A stretch of DNA of 55,101 bases from NCBI GenBank assembly GCA_022561145.1, contig JADFRS010000001.1, forward strand, positions 40,322-95,422. The letters are read 5' to 3'. The first letter of the stretch is position 1. Every line of letters begins with the position of its first letter. This stretch comes from Gemmatimonadota bacterium (GTDB lineage: Bacteria; Gemmatimonadota; Gemmatimonadetes; Longimicrobiales; Gaopeijiaceae). The notes beneath the pieces were generated by a model. The model searched no databases, had not been told where the DNA came from, and saw only the letters and a list, made by a program, of their open reading frames with translations. Below are positions 8,161 to 15,046 of this stretch, one piece after another. The translations under genes and the position numbers were made by a program.

Positions 8161-9981
8161 ATGACCATGCCATTCTCTCCCTGTCCATTTTTCGCCTTCT
8201 TCGCATGGTGCTTGGGTGCGCTGGCCGTGTCTGCTCACGACGCCTCCGCCCAGGAATGTCCGAACGGCCGGATCTCGAACATCTTCGTCGACTCGCACTC
8301 CATCTTCGACATGTCACAGATCGGTGAGGACACCCGGGGCAGGTGGGCGTACAGCATCGCGAACTCCTTGCACTCCCGTACGAAACCGGGTTTTCTCGAG
8401 GCCGAGCTGTTGCTGCGCGTCGGTGACTGCGTCGACACCTTCTTGCTGGAAGAGTCGGAGCGCATTCTTCGTCAATATGATTTTCTGGCGAGAGTCGATG
8501 TGTACGCTGTCCTTCAGCCCGACGGCTCACAGCACATCGTGGTCGACACTCAGGACGAGTGGTCCACGCGGGTCGACCTCCTCTTCCGCTTCGATACCGG
8601 CGTGGACTTCGAGGGTATCAATGTCGCCGAGGAGAACTTCTTGGGCAGAGGCGTGCTGCTCGGCGGCTTTTGGCGGAATCGCCGAGAACTGCGTGATGTC
8701 GGCGGGAGCATTGGACTTCCTCGCACATTCGGTACACGCCTGAACAGCTCATTGCTGTTGGGTACCACGCGGATCGGGGGCTTCGAGAGCCAGGGGTTCA
8801 CATACCCGTTCGTGGGCGAAGTAGGACACTGGGCCGCCCGCGAGGTCTACTCCCGCCGCGAGGATCTGTTCTCGTACGCTCTCGAGGATCACCCCACCCT
8901 GTCGCACGTGGTGCTCCCTTTCGAGACGGAGCGAGCCGAAGTGACGGTGGCGGCTCGGGTGGGGCCACCGGGAAGCCTCACGCTGTTCGGCATCGGCATA
9001 TCGCGAGAGGAGCTGCGCTTTCCGGACGTGGCCAACCGGGTCGAGGCGGTCACCGACAGCGATTTCGGGGACCGGACGCCCGCGGCGCCCGAGCTCGCCG
9101 CTGAGGCGTTACGACTTACCCGTGAGACCGAGACCACCCGCCTGAATTTCCTGATCGGCAAGCGCAACATCCGATTCCAGAGGGAGATCGGCCTCGACGC
9201 GCTGAGGGGAGTCCAAGACGTGCCGCTGGGGACGGAGATCGCGCTCACGTTTGGTAAGAGCATTGGATTCCTGGACTCCGACGGACCGAGGGAGGTCGAC
9301 GACATCTTCACGCGCCTCCGCCTGTTCGGGGGTGTCGCCCCCGGCCGGTGGATCCTCACGGCGGGCGTGACAATCGAGGGTCGGCATTTCTCGGACGATG
9401 AGCCGGTGGACAGGACGGGCTGGCGCGACGTGCTCGCGGAGGCCGACGCCTACGTGTACTGGCGGCCGAGAGGGGCTTCCGGCCGCCACACGGTCTTCGC
9501 CCGCCTGTCGGCCGCGGGCGGCTGGAACATGGACTCCCCGCTCCAGCTCACGCTCGGCGGACCCGAGCAGCTCCGCGGATTCCACTTGGACCGCTTCCCT
9601 GGCGGCCGGCGGGTGGTCGCCACCATCGAGGACCGGATCCTCTTGGGGTGGACCGGCGGAGGAATGCTTGACCTGGGCCTGACGGTGTTCGGCGACCTGG
9701 GGCGAACGTGGGAGGGAGATGTACCCTTCGGCATGGACTCCGGCTGGCAATCCACCGTGGGAGCCGGCATACGGCTGGGATTCCCCAAGGGGACGCGCAG
9801 CGTCGCGCGGATAGACATCGCCGTGCCCGCGAACGGGCCCAACGCGTTCCGCGCACCGATGCTTCGGTTTACCGCACTGGAATTCCTGGGCTTCCGCATT
9901 GGCTTCGCCGACGGGCAGATGCAACGGAGCCGGCGAGCCGGCGTGGCATCGACAATCCTGCCGGGCCCGGCGGGGGGCTGA
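8161..9981 (+). CDS. Outer-membrane Omp85/BamA-like protein with a POTRA-like domain
   Basis: The 606-residue protein begins with a signal peptide (about 27 residues, ending in the AHDASA-Q region). Next comes one POTRA-like module at roughly residues 35-130, containing FLEAELLLRVGDCVDTFLLEESERILR and a following beta-hairpin. The rest reads as alternating beta-strands. The late segment LTLGGPEQLRGFHLDRFPGG matches the conserved L-GG-LRG-F lock-strand region of Omp85/D15 surface antigens. Such proteins insert or translocate outer-membrane proteins or lipids; one POTRA is fewer than the five of BamA, so an accessory role is more likely. About 25 residues follow the last strand, which is odd for an Omp85 barrel. 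The start is ATG 8161, with ATG 8167 possible because a TATCCT lies immediately upstream. Confidence 0.78.
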   Translation: MTMPFSPCPFFAFFAWCLGALAVSAHDASAQECPNGRISNIFVDSHSIFDMSQIGEDTRGRWAYSIANSLHSRTKPGFLEAELLLRVGDCVDTFLLEESERILRQYDFLARVDVYAVLQPDGSQHIVVDTQDEWSTRVDLLFRFDTGVDFEGINVAEENFLGRGVLLGGFWRNRRELRDVGGSIGLPRTFGTRLNSSLLLGTTRIGGFESQGFTYPFVGEVGHWAAREVYSRREDLFSYALEDHPTLSHVVLPFETERAEVTVAARVGPPGSLTLFGIGISREELRFPDVANRVEAVTDSDFGDRTPAAPELAAEALRLTRETETTRLNFLIGKRNIRFQREIGLDALRGVQDVPLGTEIALTFGKSIGFLDSDGPREVDDIFTRLRLFGGVAPGRWILTAGVTIEGRHFSDDEPVDRTGWRDVLAEADAYVYWRPRGASGRHTVFARLSAAGGWNMDSPLQLTLGGPEQLRGFHLDRFPGGRRVVATIEDRILLGWTGGGMLDLGLTVFGDLGRTWEGDVPFGMDSGWQSTVGAGIRLGFPKGTRSVARIDIAVPANGPNAFRAPMLRFTALEFLGFRIGFADGQMQRSRRAGVASTILPGPAGG

Positions 9982-9994
9982 GGACGACGCTGCC

Positions 9995-10729
9995 GTGGGT
10001 CTATCTGCGCTCGGCTCGATGCCGCCCCGGACGTTGGAGCTCGAGCTCGTGGACGGGCCGGTCCAAAACCTCGACGAGTTGGCCGACTCCCTCACGAAGA
10101 TGTCGCAGGCCAACAGGTGGCTGGGCGGACAACGAGCACTCGAGGCCCACCTCGAGCCGCTACTCAGCGCAGCCCCGCGAGCCAGGGTGCTCGACGTTGG
10201 AACCGGCAATGCACGCACCCCGGCCCGCATCCGTGCATGGTCCGAAAAGCGTGGATGCCGGTGGAACGTAATCGGGCTCGACCCGAATCCTCAGACCATC
10301 TCCGTTGCCAATGCGGCGTCGCCCAAGGGCCTCCCTCTGGTGCGCGGTGACGGGCTCACACTCCCGTTCCCCGACGATACCTTCGACGCGGTGGTTTGCA
10401 TGCTCACGATCCACCACTTCGACGACGGCGGGGCCGTACGTCTGGTGCGTGAGATGGCACGCGTCAGCCACGGCTTGGTGCTCGTGAACGATCTCGAGCG
10501 TAGAAGGCCGAACTACCTCGGCGCTCAGCTCTTGGCGGAGACACTGTGGCGTAACGACCGGCTCGCCCGCTTCGACGGCCCGGCGTCGGTCCGGCGTTCG
10601 TTCACGGCCGAGGAGTTGTTGGCGGTCGGGAGGGAGGCAGGCCTCACGAATGTTCGTGTGCGGCGACACTTTTTCTATCGGGTGGTGCTCAGCGGAGGTG
10701 TCGTGGGATTAGGGAGCGTCGCCTCGTGA
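9995..10729 (+). CDS. Class I SAM-dependent methyltransferase
   Basis: The 244-residue protein has the Rossmann methyltransferase motifs in order: motif I VLDVGTGNARTP, the acidic loop GLDPNPQTI, and motif IV FDAVVCMLTIHHFDD. It should transfer a methyl group from S-adenosylmethionine to a small molecule. The remaining N-terminal 40 residues (LELELVDGPVQNLDELA...) and the C-terminal RRHFFYRVVLSGGVV resemble methyltransferases that neighbour type III polyketide synthases and flavoproteins in quinone or resorcinol pathways, though no such synthase lies in the window. GTG 9995 follows GGGGCTGAGGACG; ATG 10019 is the alternative. The stop overlaps the flavoprotein start by 4 bases (GTGA), indicating coupling. 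Confidence 0.85.
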   Translation: MGLSALGSMPPRTLELELVDGPVQNLDELADSLTKMSQANRWLGGQRALEAHLEPLLSAAPRARVLDVGTGNARTPARIRAWSEKRGCRWNVIGLDPNPQTISVANAASPKGLPLVRGDGLTLPFPDDTFDAVVCMLTIHHFDDGGAVRLVREMARVSHGLVLVNDLERRRPNYLGAQLLAETLWRNDRLARFDGPASVRRSFTAEELLAVGREAGLTNVRVRRHFFYRVVLSGGVVGLGSVAS

Positions 10730-12048
10730 AGGGTGGGCATTCCCACGCTCCCAGGCGGTCCACGCCCGACGTCCTGATCGTGGGCTCGGGACCGGCCGGA
10801 AGCGCTCTCGCCATTCTGTTGAGGCGCCGGGGCTGGTCGGTGACGATGCTCGAACGGGCATTCCACCCGCGCCCGAAGGCGTGCGGGGAGTGCGTCAATC
10901 CAGGTGGCGTGCGCGCGCTCTCCCGACTCGGCTTGTTGGACTCGATTCTTGCGCTGCGCCCGGCCCGCCTCGAGGGCTGGTACCTTCGCACCGCAGAGGG
11001 TCACCAGGTCGATACACGCTTCCGGATGGAGGACGGCTTTGGCCTGGGCCTCCCGAGGGCCGATCTGGACGCCGCACTGGTGGGTGAAGCCGTGCGGCAC
11101 GGCGCCCGCCTTCATGAGGGCGTCACGGTGCGGGCCATCGAGTCGCAACGTGGACCAGCCCCGACGAGCGGATCAGGAGGGGGCCCACAGCAACTCGCGG
11201 TAGTGACCCGGGAGGCCGACGGCCACTCCGCTTGCCGAACCGCGCCACTCATCGTGGGCGCAGACGGGCTTCGGTCGGTCGTGGCGCGCGCCATCAACCG
11301 GACCGATCCCGTACCGCTGCGGAGAAAGGTTTCTATCACGTGCCGGCTGAGCGGCTCCGGCCCCACGCGACGGAGCGGACTCCTCTGGATGGGAGGCTTT
11401 GGTACCATAGGGCTGGCGCCGGTGCACGCCGACCGGCAGCTGTGGAACGGCACGGTGGTGGTCGATTCCGCCCGCTGGGGACGCTCGCTGGCAGGCAGGC
11501 CCTTGGAGTTTTTTCAGGAGGCATTCACGACCGCGGGGCTGGGCTGGGACTCGGAGCCGATGGTGCTGGAGGGGCCTTGGTGCAGCGGTCCGTTCGACGT
11601 GCCGCGGCGCCGGGCGGTTTCCGATGGCGTGCTGCTGGTGGGCGACGCGGCGGGCTACTACGATCCACTCACCGGACAGGGTATCTACCGAGCCTTGCTG
11701 TCCGCTGAGCTCGCTGCCCCGGTCATCGACAGGGCGCTACGCCGGGCCGGCGGCCGGCGACCATCAGGAGGCCCTCCCCCACCCCTCTCCCGAGCGAGCC
11801 TGGCACCGTACGAGGCCCGACTTCATCGAGCCTTCAGGGTAGGCCGCGGTATCCAGCGAGTCATCGAGGGCGTCGTGTCCCGCCGACGAGTCCGGGGCCT
11901 GGTGTTCGGGGGCTTACAGCTTGTCCCCGCGGTCGGAGACGCGTTGATTCGCCTTACCGGTGACGTCGCCACGCCGTATTCTCTCCTGAACCCGGCGCTC
12001 CGAACCCGTGGTGGTCCAGTGGAGCCGACGATCACACCGGGAAGGTAG
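10726..12048 (+). CDS. FAD-dependent oxidoreductase, geranylgeranyl-reductase/aromatic-hydroxylase type
   Basis: A 440-residue flavoprotein. The dinucleotide-binding fold is near the N-terminus (VLIVGSGPAGSALAILLRRRG at residues 17-37). It is followed by KACGECVNPGG, the PxxCGE-like segment typical of the geranylgeranyl reductase family. The second FAD motif GDAAGYYDPLTGQGIYRAL lies near residue 305. These enzymes either reduce isoprenoid double bonds or hydroxylate aromatic rings (PHBH-like fold); sequence alone does not decide which. GTG 10726 overlaps the methyltransferase stop by 4 bases. The SRPBCC gene follows after 60 bases. The pair methyltransferase plus flavoprotein matches the tailoring pair in alkylresorcinol-to-quinone pathways. 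Confidence 0.88.
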   Translation: MKGGHSHAPRRSTPDVLIVGSGPAGSALAILLRRRGWSVTMLERAFHPRPKACGECVNPGGVRALSRLGLLDSILALRPARLEGWYLRTAEGHQVDTRFRMEDGFGLGLPRADLDAALVGEAVRHGARLHEGVTVRAIESQRGPAPTSGSGGGPQQLAVVTREADGHSACRTAPLIVGADGLRSVVARAINRTDPVPLRRKVSITCRLSGSGPTRRSGLLWMGGFGTIGLAPVHADRQLWNGTVVVDSARWGRSLAGRPLEFFQEAFTTAGLGWDSEPMVLEGPWCSGPFDVPRRRAVSDGVLLVGDAAGYYDPLTGQGIYRALLSAELAAPVIDRALRRAGGRRPSGGPPPPLSRASLAPYEARLHRAFRVGRGIQRVIEGVVSRRRVRGLVFGGLQLVPAVGDALIRLTGDVATPYSLLNPALRTRGGPVEPTITPGR

Positions 12049-12108
12049 TCTGGACCACACCCGCCCTGGCCACGAAGTTACACTGCCCCCCGGTGTTCGA
12101 GGATTCCA

Positions 12109-12579
12109 ATGCTGACGATCGACGAAACCATCACGACTGCTCCGGCCGACGCGTGTTTCCAGGCGGCGGCCGATGTCGAGCGTTGGCCGGAAATCCTGCC
12201 CCACTACCGTTGGGTACGGTTCCACCACAAGGACGGATTCGCCAAAGGTGTGGTCGAGATGGCTGCGTGGCGCCCCTTTGGGCCGCTCGGCTACCCTACG
12301 TGGTGGCTCTCCGAGATGGATCACGATGCCGAAAACCGGCGGGTCTTCTACAAGCACGTAGGCGGAGTCACGAAAGGCATGGATGTGCGTTGGGAGGTCG
12401 ACGAGTTGCCTGACGGCAAGACCCGAATCCGGATCGTGCACGAGTGGACCGGCCCCGCGTGGCCCCTCATCGGGCGACCGGCGGCCAACCTCGTGATCGG
12501 GCCCCAGTTCGTCAGCCACATCGCCAGGCGAACCCTGGCGGGTGTCGCCCATGCGGCAGAACAGGTGGCACTCCGATGA
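12109..12579 (+). CDS. SRPBCC/START-fold protein, polyketide cyclase-like
   Basis: The 156-residue protein has the usual start of polyketide cyclase/dehydrase and CoxG-type START folds: a beta strand with charged residues (IDETITTAPADACFQAAADVERWPEILP), then helix and beta-sheet. The closing long helix is FVSHIARRTLAGVAHAAEQVAL. Members bind hydrophobic ligands, and in aromatic polyketide synthesis they cyclise or aromatise poly-keto chains. The gene overlaps the ketosynthase by ATGA, so the two products are probably made in equal amounts and act together. The exact ligand cannot be read from the sequence. Confidence 0.8.
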   Translation: MLTIDETITTAPADACFQAAADVERWPEILPHYRWVRFHHKDGFAKGVVEMAAWRPFGPLGYPTWWLSEMDHDAENRRVFYKHVGGVTKGMDVRWEVDELPDGKTRIRIVHEWTGPAWPLIGRPAANLVIGPQFVSHIARRTLAGVAHAAEQVALR

Positions 12580-13838
12580 CGACTGACGGGCGCGACGCAC
12601 CCAACAGAGTGTTGATCACCGGGATCGGCCCGATCACCGCGTCGGGGATCGGAGTGGACCGCTTGTGGGCAGGTCTCCACCGCGGGTCGTCACCCGTGCG
12701 CGACGTGACCCGTTTCGACGTCTCGTCCTACCGTTCTCGCCTGGCCGCCGAGATCGAGGACTTCGACCCTCAAGACTATATGGGTAGAACCCAGGCCCGC
12801 CGTCTCAACCGATTCGGCCAATTCTCGGTGGCCGCCACGGGCCTGGCGCTCGCGGACGCCGAACTCCGGGCATCCCAATTGAAGCCGGAACGTGTGGCGG
12901 TCCAGATGGGGTCCGCCTTGGGGGGGATCATCCAGGCCGAAGAAGAGTTCCCGAAATTCTTGAGCAAGGGTTTGAAATCGGTCAGCCCCCGCCTGGCTCT
13001 CGGAGTCTTCTGCGGTGCAGCGAGTTGCAACGTGGCCATCGAGTTCGGCTTCACCGGGCCGAATTCCACCAACGCCATGAGCTGCGCTTCGGGAACCATC
13101 GCCATCGGCGATGCGTGGCGCCTCATTCGGGCGGGCATCGTCGACGTGGCGGTCGCCGGTGGGAGCGAGGCGCCCCTCGGACCCCTCTCGTTCGGCGCGT
13201 TTTCGCTCATCCGGGCGATGAGCGCGCGCAACCATGAGCCGTCGAGGGCTTGCCGCCCCTTCGACGAGGATCGGGACGGCTTCGTGATGGGCGAGGGCGC
13301 CTGCGTGCTCATTCTCGAGAGCGAGGCCCACGCGCAGGCGCGGGACGCGCACGTCTACGCGGAAATCAGAGGGTTCGGCACGTCCAATGATGCACACCAC
13401 ATGGCGGCCCCCCGTCCGGACGGAGCCGAGGCCGCACGCGCCATGGCCGAGGCAATCGCCATCGGCGGGATTGCCCCGGACGAGGTCGACTACGTGAACG
13501 CCCACGGCTCCTCCACCCCCCTCAACGACGCTACAGAGACGCGCGTGATCCACTCCGTGTTGGGCGACTGGGCGGACAAGGTCCTGGTGTCGGGCACCAA
13601 GCCCTATTACGGGCACGCACTCGGTGCGTCTGGCGCGATCGAGGCGGGCATCTGCGCACTCACTATCCAGCGGGGATGGGTCGCTCCCACCTTGAACCTC
13701 GATACCCGTGGGGAAGGATGTGATCTCGACTACGTCGGAAACGAAGGGAGAGAAGCAACCGTGGACACCGCGGTCACGAACTCCTTCGGCTTCGGAGGGA
13801 TCAATGCGAGCCTGTCTTTGAGGGCTTTCTCGCTCTGA
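12576..13838 (+). CDS. Beta-ketoacyl-ACP synthase, FabF (KAS II)-like
   Basis: This 420-residue condensing enzyme has the full catalytic set: Cys170 in AMSCASGT, His310 in YVNAHGSST, Lys342 and His347 in GTKPYYGHALGASG. It should therefore load an acyl chain and condense it with malonyl-ACP. The Cys context SCASG differs from the usual TACATG of housekeeping FabF. The neighbours are also not fatty-acid synthesis genes, so a dedicated secondary or lipid pathway is likely. No chain-length-factor partner or acyl carrier protein is present in the window. ATG 12576 gives the ATGA overlap with the cyclase gene; the longer frame start at 12444 lies inside the cyclase. Confidence 0.9.
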   Translation: MTTDGRDAPNRVLITGIGPITASGIGVDRLWAGLHRGSSPVRDVTRFDVSSYRSRLAAEIEDFDPQDYMGRTQARRLNRFGQFSVAATGLALADAELRASQLKPERVAVQMGSALGGIIQAEEEFPKFLSKGLKSVSPRLALGVFCGAASCNVAIEFGFTGPNSTNAMSCASGTIAIGDAWRLIRAGIVDVAVAGGSEAPLGPLSFGAFSLIRAMSARNHEPSRACRPFDEDRDGFVMGEGACVLILESEAHAQARDAHVYAEIRGFGTSNDAHHMAAPRPDGAEAARAMAEAIAIGGIAPDEVDYVNAHGSSTPLNDATETRVIHSVLGDWADKVLVSGTKPYYGHALGASGAIEAGICALTIQRGWVAPTLNLDTRGEGCDLDYVGNEGREATVDTAVTNSFGFGGINASLSLRAFSL

Positions 13839-13905
13839 CTTTCTCGTGTTTGCGCCACTGTCTGTCCGGGAGGCGAAACACCCGTGCCGACGCTGAAAAA
13901 AACCT

Positions 13906-13962
13906 TTGACTCTAGAAACAGGTTTTTATAAGTTTGACCCTCTTCCTCGCCAGTGATGCTAA
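13906..13962 (+). promoter_or_regulatory. AT-rich promoter region of the sigma-factor gene
   Basis: This is the only clearly AT-rich stretch nearby. TTGACT (13906-13911) precedes TATAAG (13927-13932) with 15 bases between them. TTGACC (13933-13938) precedes GATGCTAA (from 13955) with 16-18 bases between them. The second pair would start transcription near 13967. Two overlapping promoters are possible; neither is perfect. Confidence 0.4.
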
Positions 13963-13964
13963 GC

Positions 13965-14050
13965 TCTTTGGGCTTCTTCTCTTAGCTCGAGCTCTGCCGA
14001 CGGGGACGATTTTGTCGCCGGCGGCGCCGAGGGCCGCTCGAACCCAAAGA
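13965..14050 (+). other. Possible structured mRNA leader of the sigma-factor gene
   Basis: TCTTTGGG (13965-13972) is exactly complementary to CCCAAAGA (14043-14050), which lies immediately before the GAGG ribosome-binding segment at 14052. Between them are further short stems, for example GCGGC/GCCGC and the palindrome AGCTCGAGCT. If transcription starts near 13967, the 5' end would pair with the region flanking the ribosome-binding site. The element matches no family I know. Confidence 0.35.
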
Positions 14051-14068
14051 CGAGGTTGATCAAAACGC

Positions 14069-14929
14069 ATGTTTTCAACTTCCCGAGGCCTGGACTCCTT
14101 CGATCAGTACCTGCAAGACGTAGAGAAATACCCCCTAATCCAGGACCCCGCGGAAGAGCGGGCGCTGGCACGCAGGGCCCGCACCGGCGATAAGGAAGCC
14201 GCCGAGCGTCTCGTTACCGCGAACCTCCGGTTCGTGATCTCCTACGTGAAAAAGTATCAGGGCCGCGGCTTGGGCCTGGCCGAGTTGGTGTGTATCGGCA
14301 ACGAAGGCCTGCTCAAGGCCGTGAAGAAGTTCGATCCCGACAAGGGCGTGAAGTTCATCTCCTACGCCGTGTGGTGGATCCGCCAGACCGTACTTCAGGC
14401 TCTGGCCGAACAGACGCGCTCTGTACGGATTCCGCTCAACCAAAACTCGAACCTGGTCAAGCTCGCGCGCACCGACACGCAGCTCACGCAGCAGTTGGGC
14501 CGCTCTCCGACGATCAAAGAGCTTTCGAAGGAGATGGGCGAACCCGAGGAGACCCTGCGGGCGCTGCGCCGGGTGGCCGCGAGCGAGCTCAGTCTCGACG
14601 CGCCCATCGACCGTAGCGATCGGGACAGCGCGAGCTTTGGTGAGCGCTTTGCTGGAGCCGACGCAGGGGACATCGAGCAGGACGTCGAGGCCATCGCGCG
14701 CCGCGACTATCTCGAGGGGATGTTCGACGCCTACCTCACGGAGCGCGAGCGCAAGATCCTCTACCTCTACTATGGCCTGGACGACGGTGAGGAGCGGACG
14801 CTAGAGCAAATCGGGTCGCTGCTCGGGGTCACCCGCGAGCGCATCCGACAAATCCGGAACCGTGCGTTCGAGAAGCTTCGCGAGAGCCCACATGGTGAGT
14901 CCCTGTCCGGCTTCTGGACCGCCAACTAG
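14069..14929 (+). CDS. RNA polymerase sigma factor, sigma70 group 1/2 (RpoD/SigA-like)
   Basis: This is the promoter-recognition subunit of RNA polymerase. Its regions run in order: 1.2 (SFDQYLQDVEKYPLIQ, residues 8-25), 2.1-2.4 (NLRFVISYVKKYQGRGL to KGVKFISYAVWWIRQTV), 3.0-3.2 in the middle, and 4.1-4.2 (TERERKILYLYYGL and GVTRERIRQIRNRAFEKLR). The 286-residue length means that region 1.1 and the non-conserved region are missing, as in SigA-type factors of several phyla and in group 2 factors. Whether it is the essential housekeeping factor cannot be settled here. A 230-base AT-rich leader region precedes it and a strong terminator follows, so it is probably monocistronic. Confidence 0.95.
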   Translation: MFSTSRGLDSFDQYLQDVEKYPLIQDPAEERALARRARTGDKEAAERLVTANLRFVISYVKKYQGRGLGLAELVCIGNEGLLKAVKKFDPDKGVKFISYAVWWIRQTVLQALAEQTRSVRIPLNQNSNLVKLARTDTQLTQQLGRSPTIKELSKEMGEPEETLRALRRVAASELSLDAPIDRSDRDSASFGERFAGADAGDIEQDVEAIARRDYLEGMFDAYLTERERKILYLYYGLDDGEERTLEQIGSLLGVTRERIRQIRNRAFEKLRESPHGESLSGFWTAN

Positions 14930-14952
14930 TCCAAGCACGCGGCAACACCCCA

Positions 14953-14987
14953 GGGCCCCGTCTCCAAGAGGCGGGGCCCTTCTCGTT
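14953..14987 (+). terminator. Rho-independent terminator after the sigma-factor gene
   Basis: The 8-bp stem GGGCCCCG/CGGGGCCC encloses TCTCCAAGAGG, which can extend it, and is followed by TTCTCGTT. It sits 24 bases after the sigma-factor stop. Confidence 0.7.
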
Positions 14988-15046
14988 GAGGACCGGGCCA
15001 TGCGCCTAATCGGAACCGCCCTCTGGGCACCGATGTAACACCTCCC

